DNA from: Actinacidiphila paucisporea
GTDB lineage: Bacteria > Actinomycetota > Actinomycetes > Streptomycetales > Streptomycetaceae
Assembly: GCF_900142575.1 (NCBI RefSeq)
Contig: NZ_FRBI01000006.1
Span: 56,418 to 120,417 of the forward strand
DNA length: 64,000 nucleotides
Reading direction: 5' to 3'
Shown here in pieces: positions 12,366 to 20,454 of this stretch; position 1 is the stretch's first letter; the number at the start of each line of letters is the position of its first letter. The notes under the pieces are model-generated. The model was not told where the DNA came from, searched no databases, and saw only the letters and a program-made list of their open reading frames with translations. The position numbers were made by a program, and so were the translations under genes.

Positions 12366-13261
12366 CGCCTCCCGCACTCCTCCTCGTCGGCCACGGCACC
12401 CGCGATACGGCCGGCGCGACCGCCTTCCGTGACTTCGTGGCGCAGCTCGGCGCCGCGCGGCCCGAGTTGACGGTCGGCGGCGGCTTCATCGAGCTGTCGC
12501 CGCCGCCGCTGGCGGACGCGGTCGCGGCGATGGCCGGCGCGGGCGTACGGCACTTCGCCGCGGTGCCGCTGGTGCTGGTCTCGGCGGGGCACGCGAAGGG
12601 CGACATACCGGCGGCGCTGGCCCGTGAGGAGCGGCGCCACCCGGGTACGTCGTTCGCGTACGGGCGCCCGCTGGGGCCGCATCCGGGGCTGCTCGCGGTG
12701 CTGGAGCGGCGGGTGGACGAGGCGCTCGCGGGGGCGGACCGGGCGGCCGCTACGGTGCTGCTGGTAGGGCGCGGTTCGACCGACCCGGACGCCAACGCCG
12801 AGGTCTTCAAGGCGGCCAGGCTGCTGTGGGAGGGCCGCGGCTACGCGGGAGTGGAGACGGCCTTCGTGTCGCTGGCCGAGCCGTCGGTCACCGCGGGTCT
12901 GGAGCGCTGCCGGCGGCTGGGCGCGCGGACGGTCGTGGTCCTGCCGTACTTCCTCTTCAGCGGGGTCCTGCCGGACCGGGTGCGGGAGCAGGCCGCGGGG
13001 TGGGCGGTCGGGCAGGACGGCGTCGAGGTGCGGTGCGCGGAGGTGATCGGCGCGGCGCCGGAGCTGGCGGAGCTGGTCATGGAGCGCTACCGCGAGGCCG
13101 TCGGCGGCGATCTGCGGATGAACTGCGACAGCTGCGTCTACCGGGTGCCGATGCCCGGCTTCGAGGACCGGGTCGGCCTGCCCCAGCAGCCGCACCACCA
13201 CCCGGACGACCCGTCCCACCCGCACGGCGGCCACGGGCACACCCATGCTCACACCGGCTGA
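12362..13261 (+). CDS. cbiX: CbiX-type sirohydrochlorin cobaltochelatase with His-rich tail
   Basis: This class II chelatase inserts Co2+ (or Fe2+) into sirohydrochlorin. Two CbiX repeats are visible: LLLVGHGTRDTAG near residue 10 and VLLVGRGSTDPDANAE near 140. The C-terminus has NCDSCVYR and ends in a tail with ten histidines within about 25 residues, plausibly a cobalt reservoir. The GTG at 12362 follows AAGGAG by seven bases and overlaps cobH. Together with cobN this cluster encodes both an early and a late chelatase. It could instead serve siroheme synthesis. Confidence 0.9.
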   Translation: MTPPALLLVGHGTRDTAGATAFRDFVAQLGAARPELTVGGGFIELSPPPLADAVAAMAGAGVRHFAAVPLVLVSAGHAKGDIPAALAREERRHPGTSFAYGRPLGPHPGLLAVLERRVDEALAGADRAAATVLLVGRGSTDPDANAEVFKAARLLWEGRGYAGVETAFVSLAEPSVTAGLERCRRLGARTVVVLPYFLFSGVLPDRVREQAAGWAVGQDGVEVRCAEVIGAAPELAELVMERYREAVGGDLRMNCDSCVYRVPMPGFEDRVGLPQQPHHHPDDPSHPHGGHGHTHAHTG

Positions 13262-14330
13262 AAGCGGCACACCGGCCACCGCGGACGGCTACGACCTGGC
13301 GCACCACGGCGACGCGGAGGTCGGCGGCGGACTTGTCGACCTGGCGGTCAACGTGCGCCAGGGCACGCCGCCTTCGTGGCTGGCCGAGCGGATCGCGGCC
13401 TCGATGGGCGGGCTCGCCGCCTACCCGGACGGGCGGGCCGCCCGGCGGGCGGTGGCGCTGCGGCACGGCAGGGCCGACGAGCGGGAGGTGCTGCTGACGG
13501 CGGGCACGGCGGAGGCCTTCGTCCTGCTGGCCAGGGCGCTGCGGCCGCGGCACGCGGTGGTGGTGCACCCGCAGTTCACCGAGCCGGAGGCGGCGCTGCG
13601 GGCCGCGGGCCACGACGTGGACCGGGTGCTGCTGGCGGCGGCGAACGGCTTCCGGCTCGACCCGGCGGCGGTGCCGCGGGACGCCGACCTGGTGGTGTTG
13701 GGCAATCCGACCAACCCGACGTCGGTGCTGCATCCTGCTGCGCTGGTACGGGAGTTGGCGCGGCCCGGGCGGACGCTGGTGGTGGACGAGGCCTTCATGG
13801 ACGCGGTGCCGGGCGAGCCGGAGTCGCTGGCGGCGGCCCGGGACGTCCCGGGGCTGCTGGTGCTGCGCAGCCTCACCAAGACCTGGGGGCTCGCCGGGCT
13901 GCGCATCGGCTACGTCCTGGGCGGGCGGGATCGGGTCGCGGCTCTGGAGCGCGCGCAGCCGCTGTGGGCGGTCTCGACACCCGCGCTGGCGGCGGCCCGC
14001 GCGTGCGTGGGCGCGGACGCGCTCGCGGAGGCGGCCGCGGCGGCGGTGGAGGTGGCGGCCGACCGGGAGTATCTGCTCTCCCGGCTGCGGGACTTCCCCG
14101 CGGTGCGGGTCGCGGGCGACGCGCCCGCCGCGCCCTTCGTGCTGCTGCGGATGCCGGACGCGGCTGACGTCAGGCAGCGGCTGCGGGAGGCGGGTTACGC
14201 GGTGCGCAGGGCCGACACCTTCCCCGGTCTCGGCCCCGACTGGCTGCGGGTGGCGGTGCGCGACCGCCGTACGGTCGACGGCTTCGTCGACGCGCTGGCC
14301 GGCGCTATGGCCGGACTCCCAGCGCGGTGA
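13245..14330 (+). CDS. cobC: Pyridoxal-phosphate aminotransferase-like CobC (threonine-phosphate decarboxylase family)
   Basis: This fold-type I PLP protein (361 aa) probably provides (R)-1-amino-2-propanol phosphate for the nucleotide loop; related proteins resemble HisC. The Schiff-base lysine is Lys212 in SLTKTWGLAGLRIGY; NPTNPTS and VVDEAF are the usual cofactor-contact segments. The ATG at 13245 lies within the end of cbiX (17-base overlap). Its 3' end overlaps the opposing kinase gene by 26 bases, so there is no room for a separate terminator. Co-transcription supports a cobalamin role over histidinol-phosphate transamination. Confidence 0.85.
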   Translation: MLTPAESGTPATADGYDLAHHGDAEVGGGLVDLAVNVRQGTPPSWLAERIAASMGGLAAYPDGRAARRAVALRHGRADEREVLLTAGTAEAFVLLARALRPRHAVVVHPQFTEPEAALRAAGHDVDRVLLAAANGFRLDPAAVPRDADLVVLGNPTNPTSVLHPAALVRELARPGRTLVVDEAFMDAVPGEPESLAAARDVPGLLVLRSLTKTWGLAGLRIGYVLGGRDRVAALERAQPLWAVSTPALAAARACVGADALAEAAAAAVEVAADREYLLSRLRDFPAVRVAGDAPAAPFVLLRMPDAADVRQRLREAGYAVRRADTFPGLGPDWLRVAVRDRRTVDGFVDALAGAMAGLPAR

Positions 14331-17300
14331 GGTCGATCCCGCCCAGCACCTGCTGCTGGTACGCGTTGGTGAGCCGGCTGCCGCGGTAGACCAGGTGGCG
14401 GGTGTAGACCAGCGGCACCATCACCGAGTCGCGCATCAAGGTGGCGTCCGCGTCCTTCCACTGGTCGGCGGCCGCGGCCGGGTCGGTGAGGGTGTCGGCC
14501 TTGGCGGCGATGGCGTTGAGGTCGGAGTCGTCCAGGCCCGCGTAGTTGCTGGGGCTGCCGGGCTGGATCAGGGTGCGCAGGAACCCGCCGCCGGTGGGCC
14601 AGTCGGCCGCCCACACGGTCAGGGCCATGCCCCAGCCGGCCTGCTTGAGCTTGGCGGGCGAGTCCAGGGTGGCGTAGTAGGTGGCCGTGTCCACCTGCAC
14701 GATCTTGACCTTGATGCCGACGGCGGCCAGCGTGTGCTGGATGACCGTCATGGCCTCCGTCAGGCGGGGGGAGTTGGAGGGTCCCGCGAGGGTGACGTCG
14801 AAGCCGCCCGGTTTGCCGCAGTCGGTCAACTGCAGCTTGGCCTGCGTCGGGTAGGCGGCGCCGTCGGTGTAGCCGTAGGGGTGGGCGTTCGGGTCGTAGC
14901 CGTCCACGACGGGCGGCAGCATCGTGGTGGCGACGTCGCCGCCCTCGTACTGCCCGCCGAGCACGGCTCGTATCTGCGAGCGGTCGACGGCGTACTGGAT
15001 GGCCCTACGGCAGGCGTTGTTGGTGAACGGCGCGATGTCCGTCTGCAGGCTCAGGTAGCGGGTGGCACCGGTGTAGGCGAGGTCCGCGTGGTCCTTCAGC
15101 GACGCGTCGTTGAGCACCCTGGCCTCGGCGGAGTCGGACAGCGTCTGCCCGTTGAGGTCCAGGTCGACGTCGCCGGACAGCAGCGCGTTCTCGACGCTGT
15201 CCTGGCTGGCGTAGATCCGCAGGTCGATCGCGTCGGGAAGGGCGGAGTGGACGAGGTCGGTCGACTGCTTCCAGTCGGGGTTGCGGACCATGTGCAGCGA
15301 GCTGTTGGCGACGTAACTGGCGATCTTGTACGGGCCGCTGCTGAGCGGGTGGTTCTGGAAGTCCTTGCCGTCGTTCTTGTCCGCGGTGGGCGGAACGGGT
15401 GCGGCCATGGACATCGCCAGCACGTAGCGGAAGTCGGCGAAGGGCTTGGCGAGGGTGAAGACGACGGTGGACGCGTCGGGGGTGGTGATCGAGCGCAGGC
15501 CCAGCTTGTGCGGGTCGGAGTCCTTGTACGGGCCCGGGTAGTTCTGGCCCTGGTCGAGCAGGTCCACGAAGTAGCTGGGCCCGGCGGCGAAGACCGACCG
15601 GTCGAAGGTCCGCTCGATGCCGTACTTGATGTCCTGTGACGTGATGCGGGCGCCGTTCTCGTAGGTGAGGCCCGGCTTGAGGGTGAAGGTCCAGGTGCGG
15701 CCGTCGGAGCTGACGCGGCCGGTGTCGGTGGCGAGGTCGGGCAGCAGCTTGCGCCCGGCGGCCCCGGGCACGGGCGCGTAGTCCACCAGCTTGCGTAGAT
15801 AGAGGCGTTGCAGATTCCACGACGGCTGGGCGTAGGTGCGCGCCGGGTCGAGCATGCCGTCCTCGGCGGAGGACGCGGCCAGTTGCAACGTGCCGCCCCT
15901 GGTGGCCGACGGCTTCACCACCCCGTCGAGGCCGCCGCTGTAGCCGGTGCCCTCCTTGCCGCCGTGCAGCTTCAGCGCGGCTTCCTGGACGGAGGTGCCG
16001 GTCGGCCGGTTGCTGCCCGTCGGCGGGGTCGGCGTCGGGTCGCCGCCGCCCCCGCCGATGGGGGCGAAGACGAACGTCACGGTCGCCGCGACGGCGACCA
16101 CCGCGAGACCGGACACCCCCGCGATCCAACGCCGCCTGGCACGCCGGGCCGGGTCGAACTCCCCCGTGCCGCCGGTGCTGTTGAGCGGCGGCGGGGTGCC
16201 GGGGTGGTACGGCGGCGGCAGCGGCACCTGCGGTTTGAGCGCGTACGCCGGGTGCTCGGCCGGCGCGGACGGCGGCGGCGTGGGCTCCGGGGCGGTGCCG
16301 AACGGGTTGGCGGTGCGCGGCGGCGGCGACGGGGCGGCAGCCGCGGAAGGGGTCGACGGGGCGGCAGCCGCGGAAGGCGTCGACGGGGCGGGGGGCGTGG
16401 ACGGCGGCGACGGGGCGGGGGGCGTGGACGGCGGCGTGGCGGGGGCGGGCGGGATCCGCGACCCGGCACCGGACGGGGTCCGGCCGCCGGACGCGGCCGG
16501 GAAGGACGGGAGTCCGGCGCCCGCGCCGAAGGTGGCCCTCGGGTCGGCGCCGCCGCCCAGCGGGCGGGTCGCGCTGTCCTCGCCGGGCGGCACCGCGGGC
16601 CCGGCCAGCAGCGCCGCGTGCCCGGAGACGGTCAGCCAGGACCGCAGCCGGTCGCGGAAGACCGCGGCGTCGAAATGCCGGTCCGCCGGGTCCTTGGCGA
16701 GCGCGGTGAGCACCAGCGCGTCCAGTTCCCGCGGCACCCGCACATTGCGGGCCGACGGGGCCGGCGGCGGGGTGTGGACGTGCCAGTACATCAGGTTGAG
16801 CGGGTTGCCGTCGGTGAACGGCGGCCTGCCGGTGAGCAGTTCGGTCAGGACGCAGCCGACCGCGTAGACGTCGCTGCGGGCGTCGACCTCGGCGCCGTTG
16901 ACCTGCTCGGGCGACATGTAGCTGGGGGTGCCGATCGCGGACCCGGTGGTGGTCAGCCGGGAGTCGGTGTCCAGGACGCGGGCGATGCCGAAGTCGGCGA
17001 CCTTGATGACGCCTTCCGTGGTGACCATCACGTTCGCGGGCTTCACGTCGCGGTGGACGGTGCCGCGGCTGTGCGCGTGGGCGAGCGCGTCGAGGATGTC
17101 GCAGGCGATGCGCGCCGCCCGCTCGGGCGCGAAGTAGACCGCCTGCCGGACGAGTTGGGACAGCGTGCCGCCGCGCACGTACTCCATGACGAGGTAGGGC
17201 ACCACCTCGTCGCCGTCGCGGACCTCGTCCTGGTCGTGGACGGTGACGATGCCGGGGTGGTTGAGCGCGCCGGCCGCCTGGGCCTCGCGGGCGAAGCGGC

Positions 17301-17457
17301 GCCGGGCGTCCGGGTCGCCGGCCAGGTCCGGCAGCAGCGTCTTGACCGCGACGGTACGGCCCATCCGGATGTCCCGGGCGCGGTGGACGCGGGCCATGCC
17401 TCCGTGGCCGAGCAACTCGGCCAGTTCGTAGCGTCCCGCGAAAAGCCCGTCCGTCAT
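14305..17457 (-). CDS. Membrane Ser/Thr protein kinase fused to an oligopeptide-binding (SBP_bac_5) domain
   Basis: This 1,050-residue protein looks like a one-piece receptor kinase. Residues 10-275 are a Hanks-type kinase: glycine loop LGHGGMARVH, Lys39, HRDVKPAN with Asp137, DFG 155-157 and TPSYMSPEQ. A Pro/Ser/Ala-rich linker with internal repeats covers about 335-440. A single membrane span lies at 444-466. The remainder, about 520-1050, resembles extracytoplasmic DppA/OppA-type solute-binding proteins (LDPARTY, LLPDLATDTG, WTFTLKPGLTYENGA). Kinase inside and binder outside suggests signalling by a captured peptide or similar ligand. No permease gene is adjacent. The ATG at 17457 precedes the kinase domain directly. 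Confidence 0.9.
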   Translation of the reverse strand: MTDGLFAGRYELAELLGHGGMARVHRARDIRMGRTVAVKTLLPDLAGDPDARRRFAREAQAAGALNHPGIVTVHDQDEVRDGDEVVPYLVMEYVRGGTLSQLVRQAVYFAPERAARIACDILDALAHAHSRGTVHRDVKPANVMVTTEGVIKVADFGIARVLDTDSRLTTTGSAIGTPSYMSPEQVNGAEVDARSDVYAVGCVLTELLTGRPPFTDGNPLNLMYWHVHTPPPAPSARNVRVPRELDALVLTALAKDPADRHFDAAVFRDRLRSWLTVSGHAALLAGPAVPPGEDSATRPLGGGADPRATFGAGAGLPSFPAASGGRTPSGAGSRIPPAPATPPSTPPAPSPPSTPPAPSTPSAAAAPSTPSAAAAPSPPPRTANPFGTAPEPTPPPSAPAEHPAYALKPQVPLPPPYHPGTPPPLNSTGGTGEFDPARRARRRWIAGVSGLAVVAVAATVTFVFAPIGGGGGDPTPTPPTGSNRPTGTSVQEAALKLHGGKEGTGYSGGLDGVVKPSATRGGTLQLAASSAEDGMLDPARTYAQPSWNLQRLYLRKLVDYAPVPGAAGRKLLPDLATDTGRVSSDGRTWTFTLKPGLTYENGARITSQDIKYGIERTFDRSVFAAGPSYFVDLLDQGQNYPGPYKDSDPHKLGLRSITTPDASTVVFTLAKPFADFRYVLAMSMAAPVPPTADKNDGKDFQNHPLSSGPYKIASYVANSSLHMVRNPDWKQSTDLVHSALPDAIDLRIYASQDSVENALLSGDVDLDLNGQTLSDSAEARVLNDASLKDHADLAYTGATRYLSLQTDIAPFTNNACRRAIQYAVDRSQIRAVLGGQYEGGDVATTMLPPVVDGYDPNAHPYGYTDGAAYPTQAKLQLTDCGKPGGFDVTLAGPSNSPRLTEAMTVIQHTLAAVGIKVKIVQVDTATYYATLDSPAKLKQAGWGMALTVWAADWPTGGGFLRTLIQPGSPSNYAGLDDSDLNAIAAKADTLTDPAAAADQWKDADATLMRDSVMVPLVYTRHLVYRGSRLTNAYQQQVLGGIDLTALGVRP
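16318..16440 (-). repeat. Tandem repeats encoding the Pro/Ser/Ala linker of the kinase fusion
   Basis: Two kinds of near-identical units repeat here. One includes GGGGCGGCAGCCGCGGAAGG (twice, encoding PSTPSAAAA-like peptides); the other includes GGGGCGGGGGGCGTGGACGG (twice, encoding PPSTPPAPS-like peptides). They lie between the kinase domain and the membrane segment and probably form a flexible juxtamembrane spacer whose length may vary between strains. Confidence 0.75.
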
Positions 17458-17582
17458 GCCCCGCCCCGCCCGCCTGTGCGCTCAGCGCCCACCATGTCCG
17501 TAGCCCCCAGCGCCGGGCTGAGACGGACCTGTGCCAACCCGCCCTGACCGCGGACGGGTTGCCGGTCCTGGGCAAAGCCTAG

Positions 17583-17612
17583 AGGGCGGCGTCCGTGGTA
17601 CGACGCCGCCCT
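17583..17612 (-). terminator. Hairpin terminator after the LAETG protein gene
   Basis: A perfect 11-bp stem (17583-17593 with 17602-17612) encloses an 8-base loop, about 100 bases past the stop of the leftward LAETG gene. There is no T-tract, as is usual in Streptomyces. It would separate this gene from the kinase gene. Confidence 0.6.
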
Positions 17613-17633
17613 GGAGGCTTTCGTTCCCCCCTT

Positions 17634-17693
17634 GTGACCTTCCCTGTGGCCTTGCCGGCGATCTTCCCCGCGGCCTTGCCTGCGACCTTGCCG
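17634..17693. repeat. Five imperfect 12-bp tandem repeats
   Basis: Units such as GTGGCCTTGCCG, GCGGCCTTGCCT and GCGACCTTGCCG repeat five times in exact 12-base phase just downstream of the LAETG gene stop. One minus-strand frame would read K-V-A-G-K-A-A-G-K-I-A-G, a Lys/Gly tetrapeptide repeat, but I see no convincing start codon and it is out of frame with the upstream gene. It may be a remnant of a longer C-terminus or a non-coding repeat. Confidence 0.6.
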
Positions 17694-17714
17694 CGGAACG
17701 GTCGCCGTTTCCCG

Positions 17715-18971
17715 TCAGTCCAGCGGGTCCGCGGGGGCCGCGGTCCTGCGGCGCCGGGCGGTCAGCAGATACGCCGCCGCTCCGGCGGTCACCAGGCCCG
17801 CGGCGCCGATCGCCAGGTAGGGCGTGGCGGAACCGGCCCCGGTCTCCGCGAGGTCGCCGGTGCCGGGGTTGGTCTGGGTGAGCGAGTCGGAGCCGCCGGA
17901 GGTGCCGGACGAGGCGCCCGTCGAGCCGCCGGAGACGGTGGCGCCGGTCGAACCGCCGGGTCCGCTGCCGCCCGAGGAGCCGGCGGCGCCGCCGGACGTA
18001 CCGCCGGTGCCCGAACCGCCGCTCGCGGCACCGCCGTCGGTGGTCCCCTTGGTACTCCCGCCGGCCGTGGAACCGGCCGTGGAACCCGTCGTGGAACCCG
18101 TCGTGGAGCCCGTCGTGGAGCCGCCGGTCGAGCCCGACGTCGCACCGCTCGTGCCGCCGCCCGTGGTCGGCCCCGTGCTCGTACCGCCCGACGTGGAGCC
18201 GCCCTTGTGCGGGGTCCGGCAGGCGGCCTGCGCCAGCGTCACCGAGCCGCTCACCTCGGCCACGCCCAGGCTCAGCGGGTTGAGGTGCAGGGAGAGCCGC
18301 AGCGCGGTCGCGGCCGCGGTGTCCGTGGTGGTCGAGGTCGTGGTGAGGTCCAGGCTCACCCGGCCGACCCCGGGCACCGACAGGTCCGTCGTACCGACCG
18401 CGCCGAGCGCGACGCGCCGGCCGAGCACGGTCAGGCCGAGCAACTCGGAGTGCGCGGTGGGCCGGTGGCCGGCCTCGCAGCTGGCCGTGGAGGTGATCGT
18501 GTCGACCTTGACCAGGGCCAGCAGCGGCAGCCCCGGCACATGGACCTGGGCGTGCACGACGTTGGCGTAACCCTCGGCCTCGTGCGCGTCGGCGGTGGCC
18601 TTCGCGGTGGCCGCGTCGGCCCGCAGCAGGGTGACGCCGTGGCCGTTCTCCACGCCGCCGCCGACCTGCACGGTGAGCGCGGTCCGCCGGGCGTCGGCGG
18701 GCGCGTGCACGTCGTCGAGCGAGGCGTCGACCGGGACGTCGACGGCCTTGCCGAGCAGCGAGACGTCCAGGCCGGCGCGCAGCACCGCCGCGCTCGACGT
18801 GCCGCCGCCCGCGGCGCCGGCGGGCACCGCCTGCGCTGCGGGGGCAAGGACCGCGGCTCCCGCGGCGAGCGCGGCGGCGGCGCCCACGGCGGCGGAGCGG
18901 CGGGCGGAACGGCGGGCGGAACGGCGGGCGGAACGGCGGGCGGAGGGACGGAAGTCGATGGCGCGGTACAC
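17715..18971 (-). CDS. LAETG-motif sortase-anchored surface protein (SCO1860-like)
   Basis: This is a secreted cell-wall protein of about 418 aa. An Arg-rich N-terminus containing four SARR repeats leads into a hydrophobic signal segment ending APAAQA. The globular part (about 60-270) has no fold I recognise. A Gly/Ser/Thr stalk follows (about 275-370), then LAETG, a membrane span and a terminal RRRR cluster, the layout recognised by class E sortases. Start GTG 18971 is my choice: it gives a plausible signal peptide. The reading frame extends further up, so the start is uncertain. I recall a similar gene next to the cob cluster in S. coelicolor. The function is unknown. Confidence 0.8.
   Translation of the reverse strand: MYRAIDFRPSARRSARRSARRSARRSAAVGAAAALAAGAAVLAPAAQAVPAGAAGGGTSSAAVLRAGLDVSLLGKAVDVPVDASLDDVHAPADARRTALTVQVGGGVENGHGVTLLRADAATAKATADAHEAEGYANVVHAQVHVPGLPLLALVKVDTITSTASCEAGHRPTAHSELLGLTVLGRRVALGAVGTTDLSVPGVGRVSLDLTTTSTTTDTAAATALRLSLHLNPLSLGVAEVSGSVTLAQAACRTPHKGGSTSGGTSTGPTTGGGTSGATSGSTGGSTTGSTTGSTTGSTAGSTAGGSTKGTTDGGAASGGSGTGGTSGGAAGSSGGSGPGGSTGATVSGGSTGASSGTSGGSDSLTQTNPGTGDLAETGAGSATPYLAIGAAGLVTAGAAAYLLTARRRRTAAPADPLD
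18896..18947 (-). repeat. 12-bp tandem repeat encoding four SARR units in the signal region
   Basis: The unit GCGGGCGGAACG repeats about four times in 12-base phase. On the minus strand it encodes Ser-Ala-Arg-Arg repeats in the n-region of the LAETG protein's signal peptide, giving an unusually long positive charge ahead of the hydrophobic core. Slippage would change the number of units without breaking the frame. Confidence 0.8.
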
Positions 18972-19340
18972 GGTGTGGGACCCCCACGGGTGACATCGGA
19001 GAAGACGGACCGCCCGGCGGCAGGGTGGTGCCGGGGACAGCCGCCGGGGCGCTAGGGCAGCCATGTTTACGCACGGAGAGTGAATCCGCGGCTACGCGCA
19101 GCCAGTTCACCCATAAGAGTGGTTTCCGTGAGCACCTTCGAATTCGGTGGCACGGCCGTTCCCGCGCGTCACCCTCCCGGCAGGAGCACGGCTGCACCCT
19201 TGGTGACGTGCGGTCGCGCCGGGCAAGCCCAACGCTCCGCGGGCCCGGGGCGTCACGGGACGGTCAACAGCGCGCCCGCGCACGGCGGCAGCGGCGTACC
19301 GTGCCAACTGCCCCGGCAGCCGCGCTCGTCGTGCGGCGGG
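18972..19340. other. Intergenic stretch without a recognisable gene
   Basis: These 369 bases separate two leftward genes: the LAETG gene on the left and the amidohydrolase, which ends at 19341, on the right. The stretch must carry the LAETG promoter. Short AT-richer patches occur around 19064-19140, including an 8-bp palindrome CGAATTCG near 19139. I could not fit a convincing -35/-10 pair and see no terminator, RNA gene or credible small ORF. Confidence 0.5.
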
Positions 19341-20420
19341 TCAGCCCACGACCGTGCCGCGCAGCACGATCCGGCGCGGCGCGGCGAGCACCCGTACGTC
19401 CTCGCGCGGGTCGGCGTCGTAGACGACCAGGTCGGCCGGCGCGCCCTCGGTCAGGCCCGGGCGGCCGAGCCACCTGCGGGCGCCCCAGGTCGCCGCGGAC
19501 AGCGCCGCCAGGACCGGCAGGCCCGCGGTGACCAGCTCCTCGACCTCGGCGGCGATCAGCCCGTGCGGCAGGCTGCCGCCCGCGTCCGTCCCGGTGTAGA
19601 CGGCGATGCCGGCGTCGTAGGCGTTGCGCACGGTCTCGTGGCGGCGGGCGTGCAGCCGGCGCAAGTGGTCGGACCAGCGCGGGAACTTGGCCTCGCCGGA
19701 GTCCGCGAGCCGCGGGAAGGTGGCGATGTTGACCAGGGTCGGCACGATGGCGACGCCGTGCGCGGCGAAGAGCGGGATCGTCTCGTCGGTGAGCCCGGTG
19801 GCGTGCTCGACGCAGTCGATGCCGGCGGTCACCAGGTCCGCGAGCGAGTCCTCGGCGAAGCAGTGCGCGGTGACCCGGGCGCCCTCCTGGTGGGCGGCGG
19901 CGATCGCCTCGGCCAGCGCGTCCTTGGGCCAGCACGGCGCCAGGTCGCCCTTGTCCCGGTCGATCCAGTCGCCGACCAGCTTGACCCAGCCGTCGCCGCG
20001 CCTGGCCTCCCGGGTCACGTACGCCGCCAGGTCGCCGGGCTCCACCTCGTGGGCGTAGTTGCGGATGTAGCGGCGGGTGCGGGCGATGTGGCGGCCCGCC
20101 CTGATGATCCGCGGCAGGTCCTCGCGCTCGTCGGTCCAGCGGGTGTCGCTGGGCGATCCGGCGTCGCGCAGCAGCAGGGCGCCGGCCTCCCGGTCGGCGA
20201 GCGCCTGCTTCTCCGCGGTGTCCCGGTCGACGGCGCCGTGCCGGTCGAGGCCGACGTGGCAGTGCGCGTCGACCAGGCCGGGCAGCGCCCAGCCGCGTAC
20301 GGTCACCGCTTCCGCGGCGGGCCGCCGGTAACTGATCCGGCCGCCGACCACCCACAACTCGTCGCGTACCTCGTCCGGTCCGGCCAGGATCCGGCCCCTG
20401 ATGTGCAGCACGTCGCCCAT
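19341..20420 (-). CDS. Metal-dependent amidohydrolase (imidazolonepropionase/prolidase-like)
   Basis: This is a cytoplasmic amidohydrolase-superfamily enzyme (359 aa) of unknown substrate. Metal-site residues are in the expected order: HxH in VDAHCHVG, a candidate carbamylated Lys in GWVKLVGDW, His in VTAHCF, His in CVEHATG and Asp in YTGTDAGG. A small N-terminal beta-domain (ILAGPDEVRDELWVVGGRI) and C-terminal EGAPADLVVYDADP complete the fold. The ATG at 20420 is preceded by TACAGT, a possible -10, seven bases upstream, so the mRNA may be leaderless. It lies 34 bp after the GlxA-type regulator and may be co-transcribed with it. Confidence 0.85.
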   Translation of the reverse strand: MGDVLHIRGRILAGPDEVRDELWVVGGRISYRRPAAEAVTVRGWALPGLVDAHCHVGLDRHGAVDRDTAEKQALADREAGALLLRDAGSPSDTRWTDEREDLPRIIRAGRHIARTRRYIRNYAHEVEPGDLAAYVTREARRGDGWVKLVGDWIDRDKGDLAPCWPKDALAEAIAAAHQEGARVTAHCFAEDSLADLVTAGIDCVEHATGLTDETIPLFAAHGVAIVPTLVNIATFPRLADSGEAKFPRWSDHLRRLHARRHETVRNAYDAGIAVYTGTDAGGSLPHGLIAAEVEELVTAGLPVLAALSAATWGARRWLGRPGLTEGAPADLVVYDADPREDVRVLAAPRRIVLRGTVVG

Positions 20421-20454
20421 GACCGCACTGTACGAGGTCGGGCCGCCGGGCAGC

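Noticed and set aside
16318-16440. Regular repeats considered as a CRISPR array
   Set aside because: Units are short, in frame and encode a Pro-rich linker; there are no unique spacers.
17482-19197. A 571-codon minus-strand frame overlapping the LAETG gene
   Set aside because: Its translation is an Arg/Gly-rich shadow, whereas the neighbouring frame gives signal peptide, stalk and LAETG anchor.
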